From positions 1 through 64,000 of the forward strand of contig JAJQEO010000121.1 of NCBI GenBank assembly GCA_021201665.1: a stretch of DNA of 64,000 nt, read 5' to 3'. This DNA is from Lachnospiraceae bacterium (GTDB lineage Bacteria; Bacillota; Clostridia; Lachnospirales; Lachnospiraceae). The notes under the pieces are model-generated. The model searched no databases. It saw only the letters and a list, made by a program, of their open reading frames with translations, and was not told the DNA's origin. Both the position numbers and the translations under genes were made by a program. The stretch's first letter is position 1; each line of letters starts with the position of its first letter. Positions 36,919 through 45,919 of the stretch are shown one piece after another.

Positions 36919-38901
36919 TTGGAAGACTACACCAAATACAGGCTGAAAAGCAGCGAAGAACTCTCGTCGGTTCTGTCGGGGACTGACCAGATCTTTGTCA
37001 TTGCCTGTAATAAATGCTTCAGGGAGTTTCAAAACATTGAAGAGCCGGAGCTGGCTGAGTTTGAAAAAATTGCTGCCGGGGAAGGAAAGACCATCACGGG
37101 AAGCGCGAGGGTCGATTTTTTGTGTAACAAGACGCAGACGGCGAAAAAACTCTCGGACCTGATTCCTGATGGCACGGAGAATGTCTTTGTGGTTTCCTGC
37201 GGGCTCGGCGTCCAGACAGTCGCGGATCTGATGCTGCAGCGTGAATCGGGGCCGGTTTCCGTATATGCGGCTGCGGATTCTCTGAACTATACAGGACATC
37301 ACGGCATGGCGCTGACGGAAAAGCGATGCGATGCCTGTGCCCAGTGTTATCTGAATATTACCGGAGGGATCTGTCCGATCGTGGACTGCTCCAAGAGTCT
37401 GGTCAATGGGCAGTGCGGCGGCGCGAAAAACGGCAAATGCGAGGTAGACCCGAATAAGGACTGTGCCTGGGAAAAAATCTACCAGAGGCTGAAAAAGCAG
37501 GGGCGCCTGGAAGAGTTTTTAAAGCAGCCGGTGCAGCTGCGGGACTATTCAAAGACCGATTACAAATTTGTACATAATTATGTGACATCGATCCGGGAGA
37601 AGAGCCTGGACGGCTATTATGGCGGTGTGCATCCTCTGGAGCATAAGGAGTTTACAGAGAATCTCCCGCTTCAGAAATTCCCGGAGCCGGAGATCGTGGC
37701 GATTCCGCTTTCCATGCACGCGGGCGCTCCCGCGACGCCGGTTGTGGCTGTGGGAGACACCGTGAAGGTCGGACAGAAGATCGGCGAGTCGGCAGGGTTT
37801 ATCAGCAGTCCGGTGCATTCAAGCGTCAGCGGTACCGTGATCGCGATCGAAGAGCGCGGCCATGCGACCAGAGGTACCTGCCCGGCAGTCGTGATCCGGT
37901 CGGATGGGAAAAATACGCTGGATGAATCCGTCCGTCCGCAGAAGTCTCTGGAGGAGCTGACGCCGGACGAGATTATCACGATTGTCAAGGAAGCCGGTAT
38001 CGTCGGCATGGGCGGCGCGGGATTCCCGACATCAGTAAAGCTCAAGCCTGCCAAACCGGTCGATACGATCCTTCTGAACGGCTGCGAGTGCGAGCCTTAC
38101 CTGACGGCAGACCATCGTGTCATGCTTGAATACGCGGATGACATCGTGTTTGGCCTGCGTGCGATCGTTAAGACAGTCGGCGCTGAGAAGGGCCTGATTG
38201 TGATCGAGGACAATAAACCGGACGCGGTCGAGCTGATGAAGGCCAAGGTGGCGGATTATGACAATCTCGATGTGGTTGTCGCCAGAACGAAATACCCGCA
38301 GGGCGCGGAGAAAATGCTGATCAAGCGCGTCCTCAAACGTCAGGTGCCGAGCGGCGGCCTGCCTGCTGATGTCGGGTGCGTGGTCAGCAACATCAGCACC
38401 ACCAAGGCGATCTCTGACGCGATCCAGAAGGGCATGCCGCTCATCGAGCGCGCGGTCACCGTGACTGGCGAGCGCCTGAAGAATCCGGGCAATTATATGG
38501 TAAAGATCGGTACTAATACAAAGGATCTGATCGATTATTGCGGAGGCGTAACCGGAAAAGACGAGATCACTTATAAGGCCGGCGGTCCGATGATGGGATT
38601 CATCCTCAAGGATCTGAACGTGCCGATTATGAAGGGATCCAACGGCATTATCTGCGTGGATACAGACCATACAGTGGAACAGCCCTGCATCAAGTGCGGG
38701 CGCTGCATGGATGTCTGTCCGATGGAGCTTTCACCACTGTACTTCGCGAAATATGCGGATGAGGAAAACTGGCAGGGCATGAAGGACATGCATGTCATGG
38801 ACTGCCTGGAATGCCGCTGCTGCGAGTACATCTGCTCCTCGAAGATTCCGCTGGTGATCAAAATCAAGGCCGGAAAGACGGCAGTAAGGGGGATGAAGTG
38901 A
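36919..38901 (+). CDS. rnfC2: MetV-like domain fused to RnfC-like NADH/flavin subunit (RnfC2)
   Basis: N-terminal ~205 aa paralogous to downstream MetV (NITGGICPIVDCSKSLVNGQCGGAKNGKCEVDP); C-terminal RnfC motifs GMGGAGFPTSVKL, LLNGCECEPYLTADHR, CIKCGRCMDVCPMELSP. Confidence 0.9.
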   Translation: MEDYTKYRLKSSEELSSVLSGTDQIFVIACNKCFREFQNIEEPELAEFEKIAAGEGKTITGSARVDFLCNKTQTAKKLSDLIPDGTENVFVVSCGLGVQTVADLMLQRESGPVSVYAAADSLNYTGHHGMALTEKRCDACAQCYLNITGGICPIVDCSKSLVNGQCGGAKNGKCEVDPNKDCAWEKIYQRLKKQGRLEEFLKQPVQLRDYSKTDYKFVHNYVTSIREKSLDGYYGGVHPLEHKEFTENLPLQKFPEPEIVAIPLSMHAGAPATPVVAVGDTVKVGQKIGESAGFISSPVHSSVSGTVIAIEERGHATRGTCPAVVIRSDGKNTLDESVRPQKSLEELTPDEIITIVKEAGIVGMGGAGFPTSVKLKPAKPVDTILLNGCECEPYLTADHRVMLEYADDIVFGLRAIVKTVGAEKGLIVIEDNKPDAVELMKAKVADYDNLDVVVARTKYPQGAEKMLIKRVLKRQVPSGGLPADVGCVVSNISTTKAISDAIQKGMPLIERAVTVTGERLKNPGNYMVKIGTNTKDLIDYCGGVTGKDEITYKAGGPMMGFILKDLNVPIMKGSNGIICVDTDHTVEQPCIKCGRCMDVCPMELSPLYFAKYADEENWQGMKDMHVMDCLECRCCEYICSSKIPLVIKIKAGKTAVRGMK

Positions 38902-38902
38902 T

Positions 38903-39526
38903 ATGCTGATTACCGGATTAAAATCAAAAGAAACCATTCACTCCCTCGCTGATGGCAAAAAAATTTTTATTATCAACTGCTTCGGGTGCCGGGAGGTCTA
39001 TTTCCCGCTGGAGGAGGCAGCACAGCTCCAGGAAGAGCTTTCCGCCTCCGGCAACGTGACCGGGATACTGACGACGGATTATATTTGCAATCCTGAAAAT
39101 TTAAAAGTAAGGCTCGACGGCCATAAGGCGGAGGTAGACGCGGCCGATGTGTTGCTTGTCTTTTCCTGCGGCGTCGGGGTACAGACCATCGCGTCTTATC
39201 TGGAAGAGAAAACGGTCTGTGCGTGCTGCGATACCAGCCGTCTGCCGGGCTTCCAGGGCGTCACGCCTCTGGAATACGACTGCGGACAGTGCGGGGAGTG
39301 TTATCTGAATCTGACCGGCGGCATCTGCCCGATCACGGCCTGTTCCAAGAGCCTTTTAAATGGCCAGTGCGGCGGGGCGAAAAAAGGCAAATGCGAGGTC
39401 GATCCCGATATGGAATGCGGCTGGGAGCGCATTTACCGGCGGCTGGAGGCGATCGGCCGGCTGGACGCGCTGAAATGTCCGACCCAGATCCGCAATTATG
39501 CTACTGATGATGCTATATCAAAATGA
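38903..39526 (+). CDS. metV: Methylenetetrahydrofolate reductase C-terminal/zinc-binding subunit MetV
   Basis: NLTGGICPITACSKSLLNGQCGGAKKGKCEVDP; immediately precedes metF. Confidence 0.9.
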   Translation: MLITGLKSKETIHSLADGKKIFIINCFGCREVYFPLEEAAQLQEELSASGNVTGILTTDYICNPENLKVRLDGHKAEVDAADVLLVFSCGVGVQTIASYLEEKTVCACCDTSRLPGFQGVTPLEYDCGQCGECYLNLTGGICPITACSKSLLNGQCGGAKKGKCEVDPDMECGWERIYRRLEAIGRLDALKCPTQIRNYATDDAISK

Positions 39527-39747
39527 CATCCCGCACTGTGCATATTGGATGGGAAATGACCTGGTGCTTTTCATATATGGCTGTCCGCAGGACATTTCAG
39601 CATAATATTTTTCGTTTGCTTTATTTCTGCTTTATTGAAACAAGGCACAGTAAAACCTGATATTCCCTGCAATATTGTAGACAATCTTGCAGGCAGGGGA
39701 TATGCACAGACAAGGATCTCTATCATACAAAAACAGGAGTGACGATC

Positions 39748-40629
39748 ATGAAAATCACAGAATTATTTGAACAGGGTGAGTTTGTAGTCACGGCGGAAGT
39801 CGGACCGCCCAAGGGGTGTCACATAGAAAACCTGCTGGAAGAGGCAAAGACCTATTTGAGCGGCATCTCAGCGGTCAATGTGACGGACAATCAGTCGTCT
39901 GTTATGCGTCTTGGCTCCCTGGCCACCTGCAAAGCTCTGAAGGATGAAGGCCTGAACCCGATCTTCCAGATCACCTGCCGCGACCGCAACCGGATTGCGC
40001 TGCAGTCAGATCTTTTAAGCGCGGCCATGCTCGGAATTGAGAACGTACTGCTGCTGACCGGCGACCACACGAAGATGGGCGACCATCCGCAGGCAAAGCC
40101 GGTCTTTGACCTGGATTCCGTTTCGCTGCTTCACACCGCGAAGCTGCTGGAAGAGGGCGTAGATCTTGGCGGCAACAAGCTGGTCGGCGAGCCGCCGAAA
40201 TTTGCCAAGGGCGCGGTAGTATCTCCCTGCAGCGACTCGGTGGACGCACAGCTCGCCAAGATGGAACGCAAGGTAGCCGCCGGTGCGGACTATTTCCAGA
40301 CACAGGCGGTCTACGAGCCGGAGAAATTCATCAAATTCATGGAGAAGGCGAAGCAGTTCGGCAAGCCGGTCCAGCTGGGCATTGTCATCCCGAAATCAGC
40401 TGGCATGGCGAAGTACATGAACGACAACGTGGCCGGTATCCATGTGCCTCAGGAGATGCTCGATGAGCTCCGCGCGGATAAAGAAAAGACCAAAGCCGGG
40501 ATTACTGGCGTAGAGATTGCGGCGCGCATCATCAAAGAGTGCCGCCCGTACTGCCAGGGTGTCCACATCATGGCATTGGGCTGGGAATCCAAGGTTCCTG
40601 CGCTGCTGGAGCAGGCCGGGATTTGTTAA
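39748..40629 (+). CDS. metF: Methylenetetrahydrofolate reductase
   Basis: FVVTAEVGPPKG; ITCRDRNRIALQSDLLSA; LLLTGDHTKMGDHPQAKPVFDLDS. Confidence 0.95.
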   Translation: MKITELFEQGEFVVTAEVGPPKGCHIENLLEEAKTYLSGISAVNVTDNQSSVMRLGSLATCKALKDEGLNPIFQITCRDRNRIALQSDLLSAAMLGIENVLLLTGDHTKMGDHPQAKPVFDLDSVSLLHTAKLLEEGVDLGGNKLVGEPPKFAKGAVVSPCSDSVDAQLAKMERKVAAGADYFQTQAVYEPEKFIKFMEKAKQFGKPVQLGIVIPKSAGMAKYMNDNVAGIHVPQEMLDELRADKEKTKAGITGVEIAARIIKECRPYCQGVHIMALGWESKVPALLEQAGIC

Positions 40630-40709
40630 GAGTTGGGTTTAATAAAAGCTGAAAAAATTGTGAGGGGTTCGTCAGATGTACCTGTCTAAAAAAGCTGAAG
40701 ATATTGTTA

Positions 40710-40738
40710 AAAAGGGAACGTCTTCGTTCCCTTTTTTA
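40710..40738 (+). terminator. Rho-independent terminator after metF
   Basis: aaaaagggaacg tcttcg ttccctttttt. Confidence 0.9.
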
Positions 40739-40841
40739 GAGGAGAATTCATGGATTCAAGATGATGCTGCATACAGGGAATCCAGTTTGTTTTTTTAAAT
40801 GGGCTGGAGCTATCCAACTGACAGGAAGAAAAGGAGTTATT

Positions 40842-41480
40842 ATGGGAGTTGCCTATAACAAGGATAATAAAGAACGTGTTCCTTTTGAACATTACCTTGC
40901 TGAATATAAAAATGCAGACCCGCAGGAGATTTGTGCACGTACGGAAATTCAGTACAACAAGGAAGGGGATTACTTCTGCCTGAGATTTCTAGGCAAAGTG
41001 TACCACATAGGATATCCGGATTTTTCCATAACTCCGGTGGCGGAAGATGGACAGGATGCTCCATTGCTGTCAATAAGCGCGGCCCGAACGCTTGTCATTC
41101 GCTATTTGCTTGAGGGATGCTTCTCTGAGGGAACAGGCAGATATCTGACCTACCGTGAGGTACCGTGGGGCGAGGTGTATTATCGCCAGTTCAATGGCAG
41201 ATGTATGATGCGGCTGGCGTATTCGTACGGGAACCGTCTGGACGCGTTTTGTTCTGCTATGGAAAAACTGGGGGCACATTCCATTAAAGCCGGAGACGCC
41301 GGATATGAGATAGAGGTATTTGATGGTTATTTCATTCGCTTCCAGCTCTGGGGCGGTGACGAGGAATTTCCGCCATCCTCACAGATCCTGTTCAGCGACA
41401 ACTTCGCGGCGGCTTTCCATGCTGAGGATCTGGTGGTGGCCTGTGATGTCATCATCAGTGCTATGAAGACCGTAAAGTAA
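40842..41480 (+). CDS. DUF3786-like protein of unknown function within the Wood-Ljungdahl cluster
   Basis: Intact ORF with RBS aaggag; family call from memory of DUF3786-type sequence. Confidence 0.6.
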   Translation: MGVAYNKDNKERVPFEHYLAEYKNADPQEICARTEIQYNKEGDYFCLRFLGKVYHIGYPDFSITPVAEDGQDAPLLSISAARTLVIRYLLEGCFSEGTGRYLTYREVPWGEVYYRQFNGRCMMRLAYSYGNRLDAFCSAMEKLGAHSIKAGDAGYEIEVFDGYFIRFQLWGGDEEFPPSSQILFSDNFAAAFHAEDLVVACDVIISAMKTVK

Positions 41481-41503
41481 AACGGCTTACGTCGTTTACT
41501 ATA
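41477..41503 (-). repeat. 27-bp palindromic dispersed repeat, copy 3 (reverse complement)
   Basis: gtaaaacggcttacgtcgtttactata. Confidence 0.7.
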
Positions 41504-41860
41504 AAAATTGAGTTACGGCGTTCGTAATTACATCGCCCCGGAACGGTGGGCTGGAACCTATATGGGGGGTGCTTTAAAGGGTGCTTTAAAGGCTGTTTTT
41601 AAGCGGCTTTTAACAGACATTTTCCTTGACAAGCCTCAGGGGTCAGCTTATAATTTTGCTGATGTAATCAAGAAAACAGCGCCTGTGGAAATTGTGTCCC
41701 GCACAATGGCATGCCTGTAAAAAACTAAATAATACATACTCCGATTACAAATTATGAGGAAAATCGCTTCTCATAATGGCTTATGATTCTACGATTGGTT
41801 TTTAATCATAAAAAGGACATAACATCATATGCCCGGATCGGAGTATAAAAGGAGGAAAAA

Positions 41861-42493
41861 ATGGGATTTTCAACCGTACCTTGCAATGAATTTGTAGAAG
41901 TGCTTGCATCCAAAGCGCCGGTACCGGGCGGCGGCGGCGCGTCCGCGCTTGTCGGAGCAGTCGGCACCGCTCTTGGCAACATGGTCGGCAGCCTGACCGT
42001 AGGGAAGAAAAAATATGCCGACGTCGAGGATGAGATGTGGGAGCTGAAGAAAAAATGTGACAAGCTTCAGGCGGAGCTTCTTACACTCGTGGAAAAAGAC
42101 GCTGAAGTGTTTGAGCCGCTCTCAAAAGCCTATGGCATGCCGCGTGCGACCGAAGAGGAGAAAGCAGAGAAGGCGCGCGTCATGGAAATCGTATTAAAAG
42201 ACGCGTGCTCGGTTCCGATGGAGATCATGGAAAAATGCTGCGAGGCAATCGAGCTGATTAAAGAGTTCGCCGCGAAAGGATCCGCCCTGGCCATCAGCGA
42301 TGCGGGCGTGGGCGCAGTGTTTTGCAAGGCGGCTCTGCAGGGCGCGAGCCTGAACGTTTACATCAACACAAAATCCATGAAAAACCGGGAGTACGCGGAA
42401 GAGCTGAACGCTAAGGCAGACGCGATGCTCGCGAAATACCCGGCGATGGCGGATGAGATTTATGAGAGCGTACTGGCGAGACTGAAGGGCTGA
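41861..42493 (+). CDS. fchA: Methenyltetrahydrofolate cyclohydrolase (cyclodeaminase/cyclohydrolase family)
   Basis: VPGGGGASALVGAVGTALGNMVGSLTVGKKKY. Confidence 0.92.
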   Translation: MGFSTVPCNEFVEVLASKAPVPGGGGASALVGAVGTALGNMVGSLTVGKKKYADVEDEMWELKKKCDKLQAELLTLVEKDAEVFEPLSKAYGMPRATEEEKAEKARVMEIVLKDACSVPMEIMEKCCEAIELIKEFAAKGSALAISDAGVGAVFCKAALQGASLNVYINTKSMKNREYAEELNAKADAMLAKYPAMADEIYESVLARLKG

Positions 42494-42725
42494 TTCGTAA
42501 AACAGAGGCAAATGTGTATTCGAAAGGCTGTAGCAAACAGCTGTAAAGGAATAGACAGGCACTAATAAAAAGCTGTAAAAAGGCCGAAATAAATATAGAA
42601 ACTGAAAATAGAACGGTGTCTAAAAAGCGGGATTTATGTGGTGTAAACTATAACGATGGTACAACACTGCAGAAGAATTTCGCCAAACGGCAAAAGAGAT
42701 AAATTAATTTTACGGAGGTATCATC

Positions 42726-43580
42726 ATGGCAAAACAGCTTCTGGGCAAAGAAGTCACGGCGGCACTGAATGAGCGTATCAAGGCAAAGGTGGCCGTACTG
42801 ATGGAAAAGGGAATCAAACCGACACTTGGAATCATCCGCGTGGGAGAGAATGAGAGCGATCTTTCCTACGAAAGAGGCGCAACAAAGCGCTGCGAAACAC
42901 TCGGTGTAGCCTGCGAGAAAATCCTGCTTCCGGCGGACGTCTCACAGGATGAGTTCCTGAGGGTAATTGACGAAGTCAATAAAAATGACGCGATTCACGG
43001 CGTTCTTCTGTTCCGCCCGCTGCCGAAGCATCTGGATCAGAGCGTGATCGAGAACGCGCTTGACCCAGCGAAGGACGTGGACTGCATGACAGATGGATCC
43101 ATGTCGGGCGTGTTCACCGGCAAGGCGATCGGCTATCCGCCGTGTACGCCGCAGGCCTGCATGGAAATTCTGGATCATTATGGCATTGACTGCACCGGCA
43201 AGAAGGCAGTCGTCATCGGCAGAAGCCTGGTCGTAGGCAAGCCTGCAGCTATGATGCTGATTAAGAAAAATGCGACCGTCACCATCTGCCACACCAGAAC
43301 GGTCGATATGCCGTCGGTAGCCCGGGAAGCAGATATTATCGTTGTGGCCGCAGGACGCGCGGGCGTGGTCGGCGCGGAATATGTGAAGCCAGGTCAGGTC
43401 ATCATTGATGTCGGCATCAATGTCAACGCAGAGGGCAAGCTTTGCGGAGATGTGGATTACGCGGCGGTAGAGCCGATCGTAGACGCGATCACTCCGGTGC
43501 CGGGCGGTGTCGGCAGCGTGACGACCTCTGTTCTGGTGAGCCATGTCGTGGAAGCGGCTGCTAAAAAAGCAGGAATCTGA
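42726..43580 (+). CDS. folD: Bifunctional methylene-THF dehydrogenase / methenyl-THF cyclohydrolase
   Basis: VGENESDLSYERGA; KKAVVIGRSLVVGKPAAMMLI; TPVPGGVGSVTTSVL. Confidence 0.96.
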   Translation: MAKQLLGKEVTAALNERIKAKVAVLMEKGIKPTLGIIRVGENESDLSYERGATKRCETLGVACEKILLPADVSQDEFLRVIDEVNKNDAIHGVLLFRPLPKHLDQSVIENALDPAKDVDCMTDGSMSGVFTGKAIGYPPCTPQACMEILDHYGIDCTGKKAVVIGRSLVVGKPAAMMLIKKNATVTICHTRTVDMPSVAREADIIVVAAGRAGVVGAEYVKPGQVIIDVGINVNAEGKLCGDVDYAAVEPIVDAITPVPGGVGSVTTSVLVSHVVEAAAKKAGI

Positions 43581-43623
43581 AGATTACAGACAACAGACCG
43601 GAAAGCGGATATCAAAAAAACGG

Positions 43624-43652
43624 TTGACGCATTCAGGCGATTATGCTATAGT
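43624..43652 (+). promoter_or_regulatory. Sigma-A promoter for the cobalamin-riboswitch transcript
   Basis: TTGACG-N17-TATAGT. Confidence 0.75.
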
Positions 43653-43679
43653 CTTAGCGTGTAATTCAAAATTGCCACG

Positions 43680-43860
43680 TCAAGTGCAGCCCTATAGGGC
43701 TGAAGAGGGAATCAGGTGAGAGGCCTGAGCGATCCGGTCACTGTATACAGGGAGTGAGATCTCGTTTATTCCATTGCGTACCCGAACTGACAGCGCGAGA
43801 AGGAGAGATCGAGCACAGATCTGTGAGCCAGGAAACCTGCTTGGTGTGAGAGAAGAGCTT
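43680..43860 (+). promoter_or_regulatory. Cobalamin riboswitch aptamer
   Basis: agggaatcaGGTGagaggCCtgaGC..CCggtCACTGTatacaGGGAG core and B12 box gAGCCAGGAAACCTGCtt. Confidence 0.85.
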
Positions 43861-44080
43861 CCGAGTAAAGCTGAACACTCCGCACAGCCGAACATTTTAC
43901 AATTGGCTGTTGTCGCCTGTGATGGGGAAACGGGCACATGAAAATATAAAGGAATGTTGTCTCGAGGCAATGGGCAATACACAAATACCTCCTTGTGTCA
44001 GAGGGATTTCCGATACTCCGCAACCATCGGGATCCTTTTGAGACACGTACAGATGACGTTCCGCAAGCTGATCTGTACGC

Positions 44081-44135
44081 AAGGCACAATCTCAGGAAGC
44101 AGTCCGCAATGCTTCCGGGATTGTGCCTTTCTTAT
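44081..44135 (+). terminator. Long terminator-like hairpin ending the riboswitch transcript
   Basis: aaggcacaat ctcaggaagca gtccgcaa tgcttccggg attgtgcctt tctt. Confidence 0.65.
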
Positions 44136-44197
44136 GCATACGGCCGCGTTAGGATTATGTCGCTAAAGTGACTGAGACCGGTGCAAATGAAAATTTA

Positions 44198-44226
44198 TAA
44201 TATTTTCCAACCCTCCCGCATATATT
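44198..44226 (+). promoter_or_regulatory. Sigma-E-type (mother cell) promoter for spoIVA
   Basis: TAATATT-N14-CATATATT, matches the SigE consensus layout (kmATAtT / CATAcAnT). Confidence 0.65.
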
Positions 44227-44274
44227 GAAGCAGTGACACCCACGATGTGGGCAGTATATGCAGGGGGTCTTTTT

Positions 44275-45750
44275 ATGGAAAAATTCGATTTATACACAGA
44301 CATCCGCACGCGGACGAACGGTGAGATCTACATAGGAGTTGTAGGCCCTGTGCGGACTGGAAAGTCAACCTTCGTGAGGAAGTTCATGGAGCAGATGGTT
44401 TTGCCTTCCATTGATGAGGCAGAAGGGAAACCGCTCAGAGATGAATTGCCTGCAAGTGCATCAGGCAAAACCGTTACCACAGTAGAACCTAAATTTGTTC
44501 CGAAAAAAGCATTTCCGGTTGAGATCGGAGATGGGTCCGCGATGAAAATCCGGCTGGTGGACTGTGTGGGCTTCCTCGTACCGGGAGCGGAAGGCGCCTC
44601 AGAGGGTGGCAAGGACCGGATGGTAAAAACTCCATGGGATCCCAACCCGGTCCCTTTTGAAGAAGCTGCCCGGATTGGTACAAAAAAAGTCATCACAGAC
44701 CATGCTACAGTCGGTCTTGTAGTCACAACGGATGGAAGCTTCGGGGATTTGCCCAGAGAGAGCTTTTACGAGGCAGAAAAAGAGACGATTGAACTATTGA
44801 GAAAGATGGGAAAACCGTTTCTTGTGATTGTAAATTCGTCCAGACCATATTCCAGGGAAGCTGAAGCTGTTTCTAAACAGATTGCCCAGAGTCATGGCGT
44901 ACACACAATGATTCTGGACTGTGAACAGATGGGCGCGGCAGAGCTTCGCATGGTTCTGGAACAGTTCCTTCTGGAGTTCCCGCTTACACGAGTATTTTTC
45001 CAAATCCCCAAATGGGTGGAAACGCTGGATGAGGGGCACTGGCTGAAGCAGTCCCTTTTGGAGTCTGTAAAAAAGGCAACGAAATCACTTCGCACCATGC
45101 GCGATATTACAGAAATGGAGAGTGTATTTCCCATTGAAAGCAAATACATTACGCAGGCTCGTGTAGACCAGGTAAATCTAAATGATGGTAGTACGCAGGT
45201 GCTGCTATCCCTTCCTGGTTCTCTATATTATGAGATTCTCAGTGAAATGACGGGCGCAGATATCAGCAGCGAATACCAGCTGATTTCCCTGATCAGAGAG
45301 ATGTCTATGAAAAAAAGGGAATATGATACCGTTGCGCAGGCCCTTGCTTCTGTACGTGCTACCGGTTACGGAACAATTGCGCCCGCCAGAGATGAGATTA
45401 CGATGAGAGAACCCGTGATTATCCGGCAGGGCAATCGCTATGGTGTTAAAATTGCGGCTGAAGCACCATCGATTCATCTGATTCGTGCGGATGTGACTGC
45501 TGAGGTGTCTCCAATCGTAGGAAGCGAGGATCAGGCAAAGGATCTGGTTGCCTATATAGGAGATGGTGAAAACAAGGGCGAGGAAATGTGGAACACGCTG
45601 ATTTTCGGAAAATCCATTGACCAGCTTGTCGAAGAAGGAATTCATGCAAAATTGTCTTCCGTGAATGAGGATTGCCGGAAAAAGCTTCAGAATGCCATGC
45701 TAAGAATTGTAAACGATTCACTAGGGAATTTAATATTTATAATTATTTAA
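44275..45750 (+). CDS. spoIVA: Stage IV sporulation protein A
   Basis: MEKFDLYTDIRTRTNGEIYIGVVGPVRTGKSTFVRKFMEQMVLP. Confidence 0.97.
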   Translation: MEKFDLYTDIRTRTNGEIYIGVVGPVRTGKSTFVRKFMEQMVLPSIDEAEGKPLRDELPASASGKTVTTVEPKFVPKKAFPVEIGDGSAMKIRLVDCVGFLVPGAEGASEGGKDRMVKTPWDPNPVPFEEAARIGTKKVITDHATVGLVVTTDGSFGDLPRESFYEAEKETIELLRKMGKPFLVIVNSSRPYSREAEAVSKQIAQSHGVHTMILDCEQMGAAELRMVLEQFLLEFPLTRVFFQIPKWVETLDEGHWLKQSLLESVKKATKSLRTMRDITEMESVFPIESKYITQARVDQVNLNDGSTQVLLSLPGSLYYEILSEMTGADISSEYQLISLIREMSMKKREYDTVAQALASVRATGYGTIAPARDEITMREPVIIRQGNRYGVKIAAEAPSIHLIRADVTAEVSPIVGSEDQAKDLVAYIGDGENKGEEMWNTLIFGKSIDQLVEEGIHAKLSSVNEDCRKKLQNAMLRIVNDSLGNLIFIII

Positions 45751-45758
45751 ATTAATGA

Positions 45759-45787
45759 TTGACATTTTAAATAAAGTAGCATATAAT
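45759..45787 (+). promoter_or_regulatory. Consensus sigma-A promoter
   Basis: TTGACA-N17-TATAAT. Confidence 0.75.
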
Positions 45788-45919
45788 GTGAATAAAATAT
45801 TACAAATTATTAAACAAGACTTCAAAAACTTTTGACCAGAAGGCCTTCAACAAGACTTTCTGTTGTTAACTGAAAAACCGCAGACCAACGGATTTGCGGA
45901 TATTCGCGAGGAAGTGTAC

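Larger units (their letters stand above)
43659..44135 (+). ncRNA. Putative riboswitch-controlled non-coding transcript with three 43-nt-phased hairpins carrying UCCGCAA in the loop
   Basis: Own promoter, aptamer, ACCTCCTT at 43987-43994, hairpins 43995-44046, 44046-44079, 44081-44129; no convincing ORF. Confidence 0.6.

Noticed and set aside
43995-44129. Triple hairpin as a classical ANTAR target RNA (EutX-like)
   Set aside because: The loops carry UCCGCAA; the ANTAR hexaloop requires A1 and G4. No ANTAR protein is visible in the window, so only the design analogy is kept.
43954-44166. 70-aa + strand ORF inside the riboswitch transcript
   Set aside because: No convincing RBS, runs through all three hairpins and past the terminator, and no recognisable protein features.
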